The position numbers were made by a program, and so were the translations under genes. A stretch of 64,000 nucleotides of DNA, from positions 154,138,246 to 154,202,245 of the forward strand of contig CM045763.1 in assembly GCA_025200525.1 (NCBI GenBank), in the 5' to 3' direction. Shown here piece by piece: positions 20,798 through 32,140 of the stretch; position 1 is the stretch's first letter, and each line of letters begins with the position of its first letter. This DNA comes from Camellia lanceoleosa (lineage: Eukaryota; Streptophyta; Magnoliopsida; Ericales; Theaceae). Below the pieces are notes generated by a model. It was not told the origin of the DNA. It saw only the letters and a program-made list of their open reading frames with translations, and searched no databases.

Positions 20798-23095
20798 GGT
20801 CAATTGTTCTTCATCTACATTCTTTCCTCAAGCTCATAAAACTTGCACGACTACTTCTGACTCTGAATTGATGATATGGCATCAAAGACTAGGACATATC
20901 TCTCATGAAACATTTCAACACTTAGCCTCATAGCTGCCTTCTTTACTTGGTTTAAATAAAACCTTGTCTTGCATTGATTGTAATATTTCTAAAATGAACA
21001 AACTACCTTTTACATTATCCAATTCCACTGTTAACTCTCCTTTTGCACTAGTGCATAGTGATGTATAAGGACCTTTTGCTTCTAACAATTCACAAATAAG
21101 AATCTATGTACTGTTCATTGATGATTTTTCTAGATTTACTTGCGTCTATCCTTTACTTTATAAAAGTGAGGTTTACTTCAAATTTCTTGATTTTAAGGAT
21201 TATGCTGAAAATCAATTTCATACATCTCTTAAAATCTTCAAAATAGATAATGGGATAGAATTTGTCAACAAAAGAATGGACTCTTTACTAACATCTCAGG
21301 GCATTATCCATCAAACTAGTTGTTCTTACACTCAATCTCAAAATGGCATAGCTGAAAGGAAGCATAGACATGTAACTGAGATAGCTATTTCCTTTCTTCA
21401 TCATTTTTATTTACCAATGAAATATTGGTTTCATGCTATTGCCATTGTTGTTTTTCTCATCAATAGAGTGCCTAGTTCTATTCTTGCTCATAAGTCTCCA
21501 TTTGAAACTTTGTTTAACAAGTCCTATGATTTTTCCTATTTTAAGATCTTTGGTGTCAGCGTTTTCCATGGCTTCAGTCTTGTACTTCTTACAAACTCCA
21601 ACCAAAGTCTCTCTTTTGTGTATTCATTGGTTATCAGCCTACCATCAAAGGCAATCGATGTTTAGATCCCCAAACTGGTAAAGTCTATGTGTCTAAGCAT
21701 GTCCTATTTAATGAAACATGTTTTCCTTTTTTCTAACACTTCATCTACTCCTATCGTTTCTTCCCCTTTCCCATCTCTTAGCTCTTTCTTTTAGTTCTTG
21801 GCTTCTCCTCCTTCTTCTTTCCTTACTTTTTCTGTATATGTTCCATCATCTTGCTCATTGCCTTTATCTCTTCCTGAGTCTGTCTCTCCTCCACCTCATT
21901 TCATTCTTATTACCTCCATTAGTATTGATCTCTCTTTTCAGTCTAATCCACCTCCAGCACCTCTCATACCCCTCGTTTTCCCTCTACACTTAACTCTCAT
22001 TCCATGACTACCAGGTCCAAAGCCATAAATTTTGTTTGTCTCCGGTTTCCACCACTAATCTTTCTTCTAAATTACTTCATACTGAGCCAAGCACTGCCAA
22101 AGAAGCTCTTCAGTCTCCTATTAGGTTGCTTCCATGACAGATAAATTTAAAGCTCTTCAAGCTCAAGGTACTTGGACTTTAGTCCCTCATTCCTCTTCTA
22201 AACTGGCTATTGGCTGTAAATGGTTCTTCTGTATTAAGAGGAACTTTAATTGTAGTATTGTTAGATACAAAGCCAGGTTGGTTGCTAATGGGTATTTGCA
22301 GCAAGAAGGTATTGATTTTCAAGAAATATTTAGCCCAATGGCTAAATAACCCATAATTCAGATTTTCCTCTGTATCGCTCTTGGCTATAATTGGTCCATA
22401 AAACAGTTAGATATCTCAAATGCATTTCTTCATGGAAAACTCGAGAAGGAGATGTACATGGTCTAGCCTCAGGGGTTTGTTGATTCCACATGTCCTTCTC
22501 AAGTTTGCAGACTCAACAACAAGCTTCATAAGCTTAGTACTCCAGTTTTTTTTTTTTTTTTATCATTTTTGCTTTCTCAAGGTTTCACCAATAGTTCCTC
22601 AGATACTTCTCTTTTTATTCACAAGACTTCTTCTAGTCTCACTATGCTTCTCATCTATGTGGATGACATTCTTTTAACTGGTAGTGATTCTACTTTCATT
22701 GCTCATCTTTTTCATCAAATGCATTCAGTTTTTTCCATGAAAGAGCTAGGTGTTATTTCTTATTTTTTGGACATCTCTGTTACAAAAAACTCCACAAGGT
22801 ATTTTCTTTCCCAGCATAAGTATGCTTCAGAACTTCTTTTGAAGGCTAGTTTGACTAATTGTAAGCCTTGTTCTGCTCCTATGTCCAGAAAGCCTTATGT
22901 GTCCTCATCTGATGCCTTTCCTTTTTCTAACCCATCTCTTTATAGGAGCATTGTTGGTGGCCTTCAGCATCTTACCATAACCAGACCTGACTTGTCCTTG
23001 GTAGTCAATCAGGTTTGTCAACACATGCATGCCCCAACCAATGCTCATTTTCAAGCTGTCAAACACCTTTTGAGATATGTTAAAGGTACTCTGAT
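20786..23095 (+). pseudogene. Copia pol core (pre-integrase, integrase, RT), inverted relative to its LTRs
   Basis: The plus-strand reading starts at GLYQV and gives, in order: pre-integrase WHQRLGHIS (about 20877); integrase with HSDV (about 21053), KIDNG (about 21240) and NGIAERKH (about 21343), the D-D-E set; a proline/serine-rich linker (21720-22010); RT from GTWTLVPHSSSK through RYKARLVANGY and IKQLDISNAFLHG to LIYVDDILLTGS (YVDD at 22657-22668); then SIVGGLQHLTITRPDLSLVVNQVC and RYVKGT at its end. It carries many stops (TAG at 20931, TAA at about 21065, others in RT) and a poly-T run at 22544-22561 that wrecks the RT frame. gag and protease are absent. It is dead. Confidence 0.9.
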
Positions 23096-23099
23096 ACCA
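23088..23099 (-). other. Primer binding site of the minus-strand Copia element
   Basis: The minus strand reads TGGTATCAGAGT directly after the LTR end (CA at 23101-23100), the standard plant Copia PBS complementary to initiator tRNA-Met. The plus-strand pol fragment runs into this site, so the junction of the inverted core lies at the PBS. Confidence 0.85.
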
Positions 23100-23355
23100 T
23101 GAAGAAAGAGATAAACTAAGATTACTCTTATTCAAGAAGATTCATTGTCTATTTATACAACAATTTGTAACTAACTCTCTAACTCTAACAGACTAACAAT
23201 CCTAACCAACTCCACTTGGTGAGTCACTAACTTTACAAGTTTGTGAGACATTATGCATGACAATCAAGCACATGGGATAAACTGCCTTGGATGCTTTGTA
23301 GTGCTCTACTCGAGAAGACTGCAGCTTCACTAGAGGAGTGAGTCTAGTCCTGTGT
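23100..23355 (-). mobile_element. 5' LTR (partial) of the minus-strand Copia element
   Basis: Close copy of 9366-9620, starting at the same TGAAGAAAG. Similarity stops near 23355, before the expected outer LTR end, so the LTR is truncated or recombined there and no target duplication can be defined. Confidence 0.75.
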
Positions 23356-23879
23356 TGATGTCTGCTACTGATGCTACTATCGCTGAGACTGTTGGAACAA
23401 TCTTCTGTGTAAAATAAATAATGAAAAAAATCAAACAAATAAAAATAAATCACTTACAGAATTTATTTACCGAACTGAATTAAAGCATAGAAGAGCCAAC
23501 TGTTACTAATGGCTCAAAGAAAATAACATTGGCATGCATTGCGACTAAATCAAATTGGTGATATTTTGCTAAGAATTCACCATTTCAAACGCATGCAAAG
23601 TAATCAAATTTTGAAACACACATTAAAATTTGAAGCGTGTAAATTTATTTTAATTATGTTTCGAAGCCTTATAAACTCTCCCAACAGGTAGATACTACAC
23701 ATTCGAAGCTTTTAAAGCTTCTAAAATATGTCGTGAGCACCTTCAGAGCAATGTTTTGGTTCTTTTTTAACAAAATTGAATCATGTTGTATGATAAAAGA
23801 ACCTTCGAATGCGTGTAAATTGATGTACAACTCTTCATGAATTCGAGGTGCCTCATTCTGAAAGAGTTGCGGGGGGCAA
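23356..23879. other. Unassigned interval ending in a polypurine tract
   Basis: No coding domain seen. The last bases (GCGGGGGGCAA, 23869-23879) look like a retrotransposon polypurine tract in front of TGTTGGCACC. Confidence 0.35.
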
Positions 23880-24193
23880 TGTTGGCACCATAAATCTATT
23901 ATTATTATTATTATTGATAAATTGCAAGACACGTGGCACTCTCATACTTATTTGGAGGTTATGAGAAGTTATGTGGAGGATCATAGAGCATAATGTGGAA
24001 GAACATGGAGGACAAAGTGGAGAATATGGAGCATGAATTGGAGGTTAAAGGAAGTTATGAAGACATGGAAAGATATGTGGCATTGTGAGAATGAAGATAG
24101 AAGAGTGGGTAATTTTAGATGGTTATTGGGTAGTTATTACTGGAAGTTTTTTCCTACAAATATTTGCCTATAAATAGTCATTCATGGCTACAT
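23880..24193 (+). mobile_element. LTR-like start following a polypurine tract
   Basis: TGTTGGCACC follows the G-rich tract at 23871-23879, the usual PPT/LTR junction. An (ATT)n microsatellite (23898-23912) and a TATA-like CCTATAAATAG (about 24168) lie inside. The block then meets TGTAAAGACCC at 24194, which may be another element inserted in it. Its true end and partner LTR are not known. Confidence 0.4.
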
Positions 24194-26892
24194 TGTAAAG
24201 ACCCAAACTCAGGTCCAAAAATCACTTTATTTACTTCTTATTTCCTTCCAGTTTTTACATTTTCAGTTCTTTATATTTTTAGCACTTCAATTCCTATACT
24301 GCACTTCATTTCCTAGGAGTAGTTTCAAGTAATCGTCGGTGTAAACCTTTTTAAGGTTGGGTCAGTTCATTGTAAGTTCCTATTTACTCAATGAAACTTA
24401 GTTTCTGAATTGTTCTGTACTTGTTATTTTAAATTTCTCCTAAAACAAGCCACCAGTGAAAGTTCTCTTCATTGAGACTGAAAGAACTTCAACACAATCG
24501 TTTGATAATTGGTTGACAATTAAAATTCTGTAAGAACTGATTAATCCTTGCTGGCATGCTTAAATTTACACTATTAACCTTCGAAAGACAAAAAAGTCAA
24601 CAACTGTTAAGAAAACTAAGGAGAAAAATTGTCCGTTATGAATGGGAAAAATTCTTAGTTTAAAAAGTATGTACAAAATCACAAACTTTAAAAATTGAGG
24701 AATCATATCAGACGGATGAATTTTGAATTGAAATTTTTACAGTAGATTAAGTACATATTGAACCCCATATCATAATTTTCTCAAAATGTTTGGGAGTCAA
24801 AATATATATTAACTGGTGCATTCAAATTTGTCCGAAAAATTGGTGTAAAACAGTAATTTCGGAAGTGTCGTTCTCTTTGGGTATAAATTTGAAAATTATC
24901 AAATTAGTGTCATTAGAGCCAGTTATGAGTCTAGTTTCTTAAATTTTTTTCCTTGCATTGATTGTTCTTGTATACTAAGAGAACCATTAATTTCTTTAAA
25001 GTGCTGTAGAAAACAACCTATTTAGATATAATTAATTGTAAATAATTGTTTTGATAAGCAAATCAAGTAAAACCAATTGGGTTTGAAACTTAGGATATAT
25101 TAGTTGATATTTGGAGGGTTTTGGAATTTTTTGAATAGCGTAGAGTGAGTTTTTAATTTTCAAAATTAGCGAATAGATTGGAAAAACTTGCTTAAAATTC
25201 TGTTTTATCTTAAAGTTACTTTTAATTAAGTTTCGATTTGAACCCATGTCTTGAGTAATTTGAGACCTTGAAGAACATGAACTTAGGCATTATTTAAGAG
25301 TAACAGTGAGTGGAGTTGAGCTGTTTTAGTTCGCTTTAGTGTGGGGAACTTAGTTTGTTATTCTTTTCAGTATTTTTAAATTAGTAGTAACGTGTAGTTT
25401 TTATACTTGGTTCAGGGGCACTAGTTGGACTTTCATACTCTATTTGAGGATTATATTATTTCATTTTTAGGTGAGTAGTTGCATGCTACATAATTTTATA
25501 AATATTCCCCTACCATGAACTGTTGTTAAATTAAATTGTTGTTTCAAAACTAAATTGTTTTGATAAATTATTATATTATCAATGGAATTAAATTATTTCT
25601 AAAACATGTGTAAACTTAGCATACTGTAAACTATTTGTTATGGTCTCATGTTTATAATGGTGAACTGCCATGTTTTAAGAAACTGAATTGTATTGATTAT
25701 TGGGACCATTTGTATATAAAAGTCTAAGGAAATTATTCCATTGTGTGTGGTGACTTTGGTCACTAGGGAACAGATTCGGGTTGGGCTGTGATGACTCTAG
25801 TGTTCAACAATTGTAAGGAAAAGACCTAGGCTAGGCTAGATGACTTTCAATCAGATCGTCTTAGAGAAAAGGCTCGGATTGCCACCCCAAGGATGACTCT
25901 TGGTTCGATATTGGATCCAACGGGCTTATTGCCTTGAGAACTGCATGGCATGTTACTTGTTATTTTTAGTACCCAGAAAATTATTGATGATCACGTTGTA
26001 ATCTGTTTTAAGTGGAGAATGCCATTTGTTATGTTCTTGAGAGACATGAATATTTTAACTGTTGAACTGTGGAACTGTGGAACCTTCTTTTTGAAAAGGA
26101 TTGTCTTTATCAAAACTGTATGTCAATCTAGTTTCTATGACATATATCTTATTTTGGAATTGAACCATGTTTTCAAAACTGTATTTACTATCCATATTTC
26201 TACTCACTGAGCTATCAGCTGACTTGTGTCGTTTGGCAAACTTGGCTTTTTAACTTTTTTGATTTTTTTAGCCTGGGGCTTTTTTGTTCGTTTGGTTTTC
26301 TTGTTTGACTTTTTTGGCTTTTTTGCATTGGAATGACAAAATTGCCCTCCACTTGGAAATGATGCTTTTTTGACTTTTTGTTTGTATATGAGTCAATTTG
26401 GTAATTTTGCATCAAAAGTTAAGTGTTCTGTCATTTTGTGATTTTGTGACTTTTTTTTGTCCTTATATGCTTATTTAGTCCCAATATGTTTACCAAACCA
26501 AGGCTTAGTAGTTTATCATTTTCAGGTGATAGAAGAACTTAGAGTGGACTCATGGCATAGCGGGGACTCGATTACATGGACCTCTAGGACATTCATTATT
26601 TTGTTTTAGCTTGTTATATTGATTTTGTGCATACATTGTGGTTTGATTTTATTTAGAATTATTTTATTTTGTGGGCGGTTTGTGTTTCATTTGGTATATA
26701 TTTTTGGAAGTTGATGGCTAGTTTTACCATTTATACTCACAACTTGTCACTGGATTGGGTTTTGATTTATTCATTTCTAGGCTATCATCACATTTATTCT
26801 TTGTGATTTTGGGTTCATGTTTAGGTTTACATGTGCCTTGGGCTAAGTCCCTGTGGGCCACGGCCGATCATGCTTGGATTTGGGGTGTGACA
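24194..26892 (+). mobile_element. Probable Gypsy LTR-like block
   Basis: Starts TGTAAAGACCC and ends GGGGTGTGACA, terminal motifs typical of plant Gypsy LTRs, and the start matches the minus-strand start of the LTR at 9946-12273. There is no coding region in 2.7 kb. Flanking 5-mers (TACAT and AAATC) do not match, so the limits may be wrong or the element may be rearranged. A MITE-like unit lies inside at about 26222-26510. Confidence 0.42.
26222..26510. mobile_element. MITE-like unit rich in AAAAGTCAAAAAGTC-type motifs
   Basis: The ends are loosely inverted (GTTTGGCAAACTTGGC against GGTTTGGTAAACATA), and the interior has repeated GACTTTTTTGGCTTTTTT phrases. Similar AAAAAGTCAAAAAGTC-rich units occur at about 30040-30140, 32520-32690, 42830-43010 and 43690-43810. 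Target duplications are not clear. Confidence 0.4.
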
Positions 26893-28702
26893 AAATCAAA
26901 AAATTAGAATAAATTAATTAAAATTCAGCTAAGGCTAATCAATATTAATTAAATACCACTAATTAAGCCTATAAAAGGCTAATTGATTCAAGGACCTTCC
27001 TTATACACTCCACAAGCCATCCTTGAGCCTCCAAAAAAGTAAAGAGAGAGTATGAGGGAATTTGAGATCAAAGAAGAGAAAATGAAGAATTGGTGGAATT
27101 TGAAGACAATTTGGAGCTTTGAGTTAAAATCACACTTGAATTCAACCTTAGGTACGAATTACACTCTTAAACTTTGTATTTAAGACATGAAGTATATGAA
27201 TTCAAGAGAGTTAGGTGGTTAAATACAAGAATTAAGATAAGATTGAAGGATTAAAGCTCAATACATACATGCATGTATATTTCATAGCATTTGAGGTTGC
27301 TTTCCCAAAGAATTCTTGCATGCATGTAATAATCCTTGCTTTGTTTTGAAAATTTATCATGTGACATACCATTTCATCCTAATTGTTCATGATTTAAAGA
27401 GTCTGAGCTCAAAACAATACATGCATTTGCTATACATTAAGTTAAAGGTTTGGTTTTGAAGAATTCACTTGCTTTTGGGCTTTGATTTTGTGAATTGAAC
27501 TTCATTTCATTTTTTTTACAAGTTTCTAAGTGTTTTCTAAAATTTTGGCCCAAAAGAAAGAGTTTTGATGTGTTAACCTTGTGTTTTGAACTTCTAAGTG
27601 TAATCTAGAATTTTCAAAATTCGTAGGGTTTGCTCGAGCAATGGTTCCTTCACTCTCAGTACTTTGCAAGCTCTTAGTACTTTTGCAAAAATTGATGATT
27701 GGCTCGAGCGACCAAAAAACCGCTCGAGTGACCACCATTTATTTTTAGTCTTGGTTCGAGCGACCAAGAAATTGGCTCGAGCGTGAAATGAGAGCTTCCA
27801 GTACTTTTGCAGACTTTGCAAACCGCTTAAGCGAACAAAGGTGCGCTCGAGTGAACTGTCATGTTTTCTAAAATTTTGCAAAGTGTTTCAAAGTGCATAA
27901 TTGCATCCTCATTTCATCTTAGACATTCTTAAGCCATGATTTAGGCTACAATAATGAGGATAAGGGTTAGAAACACACCTAAAAAGAAATGCAATAAGAC
28001 AAGTGTTTACAAAGCGTGTGTTTCAATGTATATCTGTTATGTGTTTGTCTAGGTCACAGGTTACTGTCTGTTTGATTCGCATGTTCTGCTTCTACAGCTA
28101 TCTGTGAGTAACAGCCTTGTAAAGATATGTTCAATTATAAATATCTAACGAATACGATAAGCTCTATTTTCTAAAATGATATTTTCTGTATAGATGAATG
28201 ATTGTCCAATTTCTAAAATGTATCGTGACATCCTTAGCATCATGTGAATCTGCATCTATTATCTGTTACTTGGTACTAGGGATCTCTGTGGGTTCCAATC
28301 ATGGAACTATTTATGAAACCTATATGGTTATCTGTTACGATTGTGCACAATTATTTGTCTAATATGAATATGGGTCTTAATGACCACTTGCTCTGTATAT
28401 GGGTCTTTATGACCAATCTGATCTGTTTAGCACTAATGGATGTACCACGTATGATTGTTTACAAATCTAAATAAGTATATGAATCTGTTTTTGATCTAAA
28501 TTCTAATTTATCATTCATAAAACCTTTACTCTGTTATTATTCACTGGGCTCCAGGTCATTATTTTATATTATATATGTAGGCGACCAGGTGTGTGACCAG
28601 GCTTGAGACTTCTAATTTGGATTTGTTTGTGTCAGCCAACTCGTGCGCCTTCCGATAAGGTCCCTGGAAGTCTTTTGTGAACCATGTGAACAAATCCTAA
28701 GT
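26893..28702 (+). mobile_element. LTR-like sequence with TATA box and CGCTCGAG palindromes
   Basis: TATAAAAGG (26970-26978) is followed by a leader-like segment, then by non-coding DNA with no open frame. Paired CTCGAGCG palindromes occur at 27701-27853. General character (a TATA box and over 1.5 kb non-coding) fits part of a Gypsy LTR, but neither end is defined. The solo LTR at 28703 is inserted at its right side. Confidence 0.35.
27701..27853. repeat. Cluster of paired CGCTCGAGCG-like palindromes
   Basis: GGCTCGAGCG at 27701 and CGCTCGAGTG at 27721 (20 bp apart); GGTTCGAGCG at 27753 and GGCTCGAGCG at 27774 (21 bp apart); CGCTTAAGCG at 27824 and CGCTCGAGTG at 27844 (20 bp apart). The spacer sequences are not the same. 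Confidence 0.85.
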
Positions 28703-29761
28703 TGAGAAATCTAGAAATCCCCTAAATATTGATTTGTGATTATATATCAATTTTAAGCAGTAAATATCAATCTCAATCAAACAATCAAGACAAATTGACA
28801 TAATGATTTTAACGTGAAAAAATCAGAATTTGAGCTCCTCCAATTGTGATAAAAAAACCACGGGCCACAACCACAAAACAATCCACTAAGAAGACAAAAG
28901 GAATTACACAAGTATACTCTCAATTACCTAGCGAATCCATGCCCAAATCGAACCGACTCCTATATCCCTCTTCCACCACGATTTTCACCTCGGAATTGTC
29001 TTGCCCAACATTGAATTCACAATGTCGATGTCGAATCCACGATGATGAGCCACTCTAGAATCCACCAAAGCTTCAAGCCCAAATTCACCGAAACTCACTG
29101 AAGAACAACTCTTTCTTTTGTATTGAATGAAACAAACAATCATTTGATGTACACTTCTCAAACCATGAGATAAACTCAAACAAACATCAAAGAAAATAGC
29201 AAAGAAGCTCCAGATGAAAACCCTAATACCCAAGAAGAAGACTTGGAAGTCGTACTCTAAAATCTGACTGAATCGCACCTTTTATAGCAAACTGTTCCGC
29301 GATCTCCGCTCGAGCGCAAAAATGGCCGCTCGAGCGGATCTACACTCAGGCGCAAAAATGGTCGCTCGAGTGGGAAAAAACAACTCCCAGTATTTTTGCA
29401 GGCGAGTGAAACTTTTGAACAGATTGCATCTCAGCTCGAGCGCTGGAATGGCCGCTCGAGCGGAAAACCAACTTCGAATGCAATTTTGCATTTTAGATGA
29501 GCTTTGCCTCTCGACCTCGCTTTGAGTCGCCTCAGACCGAGAGGCGCCCTAGACCCCCAGTGGTGGTAGGCAGCTCGATCTCCCGACATAGTCAGCGAAG
29601 TGGCAAACATGATAGGATTAAGATCGCACTCCTCTGCATAGGCATAATTTGGGTTGGATTCGCATCTAAAACTCATAGCCTCACTGAAATAAAAGACCGA
29701 ATAAAATTACAACTGAAAGGAGTTTTGTCAAAAGGGATTGCCAAGAATAAAAAACCTAACA
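28703..29761 (-). mobile_element. Solo LTR, family A, copy 2, with target duplication
   Basis: On the minus strand it begins TGTTAGGTTTTT and ends TTTCTCA. It is flanked by a perfect 5-bp duplication TAAGT (28698-28702 and 29762-29766). It is colinear with 7026-7989. No internal retroelement region is present, so it is a solo LTR left by LTR-LTR recombination. It carries the CGCTCGAGCG palindrome cluster at 29307-29462. Confidence 0.8.
29307..29462. repeat. Cluster of paired CGCTCGAGCG palindromes
   Basis: Perfect copies at 29307-29316 and 29327-29336 (20 bp apart), a decayed copy CGCTCGAGTG at 29363, then AGCTCGAGCG at 29433 and a perfect copy at 29453-29462 (again 20 bp apart). Confidence 0.95.
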
Positions 29762-29766
29762 TAAGT

Positions 29767-30029
29767 TATTTTATTTTCTTCTGTTTATTTTGTATGTAGG
29801 GCTAAGTCCCTTTTTATTTATTTGTACTAGTGATGATGCAAGTATGACATCATAATATATGTAAATATAAAGTTAAATTTTCTATCCCATATAAGACCGC
29901 ACAACTCTATGGACGTTGTATATCTATTATTTGCTTCCACTAGCCCCTTAAGTTGCTAATCTATTTCAGAGACCTTCAGTAATCTTAGGATTACTTGCTG
30001 GTTATGATGCTAAACCTATAGGGGCGAGT
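29767..30029. other. Unassigned AT-rich interval
   Basis: No gene or defined repeat ends seen between the solo LTR and the segmental duplication. Confidence 0.4.
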
Positions 30030-30409
30030 TTGGATCGTGACAGTGAGAATAAAAGCTGACTTTTTGACTTTTATTGAAAAAAACATACAAAAAAGTAAAG
30101 AGGTAATATGACTCAAAAAAGCTAAAAATGTCAAAAAGCTAACTTTTAACTGTGTTATCAAAATAGGCATTTTAAGGTGCAATTTAGCGTCTAATGAAAA
30201 CTGAAGTAACCATTCCAATGGAAATTGAAATAGCTATAGTGGGCTCAGGGAAAGCAATCAGGCTCTATCCAAGTCAGGTCCTGGTAGGAAAAGGTTTAGG
30301 GTTGATTAAGAATTGATTGGGCTCATAATCAAATGCTAAATAAACACAGAGAATAACAGCTATTTTATTGAGGCATTTCATCAAACAAGTTAATGTTGCA
30401 TACTTAACC

Positions 30410-31071
30410 CATTACGACAAAATTGGGCTTTAGCGGCGGTTTTTTATCGCCAAGAAGCGTGAAAACCGCCGTTAAAGCCATTAATTGCAGATAATTCTGG
30501 TTTCGTTATCACGCTTATGCGATGTCGGAAAAAGTACAACCGTCATAAAAAGGTAAATTACCGTCGTTAAAAGTTGACCAAAAACGGCGGTTCTTTACTG
30601 CCGTAAATAGGTTCAAATTTTTCAAAAAATAATTCTTTCTTCTTGCACTCCCCAAATCTTGAACCCTCAACTTCTCATCCACCCACACTAACCACTCCAC
30701 CACAGCCACTCTTCTTGAAATATATTTCCTAAATAAATATTTAAACGTTACTTTTACTTTATTATAGATGGTCATATTCAACCCTAGCCGCGTGTGGTCA
30801 CCACTCACACCGGAGTTCACGAGCTCGTTGACAAAGACCGCCGCCATTATTAACAATGTAATGAGAGGGCTTTAGCGGCGGTTTCATTACCGCCGTTTAA
30901 AAATGGCTTTAGCGGCGGTTTTTAAACGGCGGTTTCATTACCGCCGTTAAAGGGTCATTACCGGCAGTTTTGTTAACGGCGGTAACGAAAGCCGCCGTTA
31001 AAGATACATTAACGGCAATAACGAAACCGTCGTTCAAAAAACAGTCGTTAATGTCCTGTTTTAACGTAGTG
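30410..31071 (-). mobile_element. 662-bp non-autonomous CACTA element
   Basis: On the minus strand it begins CACTACGTTAAAACAGGAC; the other end is CATTACGACAAAATTGGGC, one base away from a CACTA terminus. It is flanked by a perfect 3-bp duplication ACC (30407-30409 and 31072-31074). Both subterminal zones are full of CCGCCGTTAAAG and TTAGCGGCGGTTT repeats in both orientations. There is no transposase. The subterminal motif differs from that of the large CACTA element, so it is a separate family. Confidence 0.85.
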
Positions 31072-31870
31072 ACCCGCTTTTTCATTACACAAAGAAACAA
31101 TTTAGGAATTCAGTAGATATAACAAGAAAATATGGCATGAACTCATTCAATGATAATCAAACCTGTCTACACAGTTGTTGCAAATGGAGCAAGAAGAAGC
31201 ACGTGGTGGACGATATGGCAAACAAGTATTTTATGCAAAATGTCATTGCTGGTGCCCTTATTAGGAATGTAGATAAAAATAGCGATGCCCCATTAGGACC
31301 AAAGATCAATCTTCCACCGCACAAAAATGAAACTTGTTTGTTATGTTATTTTTATTTTTTGGCAAATTACAATATTAATTTTTTTTTAAATTATACATAA
31401 TTTTTTTGTTAAAATTTTTTATTTAACAGAATTAATTAGAAAAATAAAATTTTTAACTGTTCTCTTATATAATAATAAAACTATTAAATTATTAATTAAA
31501 ATAAATTTCTGACATCATTAAAAATAATTAATTAACTTAATGATTTATTTTAAAAATAGATCATTTGTTATGAAATTAAAAACTTCAAGAGGTGTAATTT
31601 TTAGAATCACGAAGAACAATTTGTATTTTAAACAAACCTAAAGGGTTGTATTTATAACTTGCCATTTTGTTATCAACAAAGTGAAATTGATTCTAAATTT
31701 TTGAAATTTTTTATTAAAAAAATAAAGAAATTTTTAATTGTTTTCAAAACAAGTTTTACTCTCTCCTCCCTTTCCCACCCCACCAGCCAATTGTCATCGA
31801 GCTCTAGCCATTTCACGACACTTCGGCCACTACATCTATCTACCCTTTACTGTTAACCACTATCTTCTAT

Positions 31871-31948
31871 AACTCATCAAACATATTTTATTTATTTTTA
31901 TACCAAACAAACTCATCAAACATATTTTATTTATTTTTATACCAAACA
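31871..31948. repeat. 39-bp tandem duplication
   Basis: Two consecutive copies of a unit starting AACTCATCAAACATATTTTA (31871 and 31910). The paralogous segment near 34530 has a single copy, so the duplication arose after the segmental duplication or was lost from copy 2. Confidence 0.9.
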
Positions 31949-32140
31949 AGTTTTGTTACGTGTTTTTTTGCAAACAAAAAACTTGAAATTGACAATTCTA
32001 CCAAACGAGACCTAGCTTATGCGTGTTTAGAATTTTTGTTGTGCATTATCTATAACTATCTATAAAAGCAGGAAAATCTGTGTCTAACAACAATGTGTCT
32101 AACCCAGTTGAAATGGCAAATTAACCCTCCTTGAAAATTG

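Larger units (their letters stand above)
30030..32140 (+). repeat. Local segmental duplication, copy 1
   Basis: 30030-30217 corresponds to 32800-32957, and 31097-32140 corresponds to 32955-34750 (the latter lengthened by a 779-bp Mutator-like insertion). The matching is colinear and in direct orientation, with many substitutions and small indels. Copy 1 has extra sequence at 30218-31096, including a small CACTA element. No intact ORF is shared; a short frame at 31137-31400 shows no motif. Confidence 0.85.

Noticed and set aside
24194..26892. Confident solo LTR with target duplication
   Set aside because: The terminal motifs look right, but the flanking 5-mers differ, so it is listed only as a probable LTR-like block.
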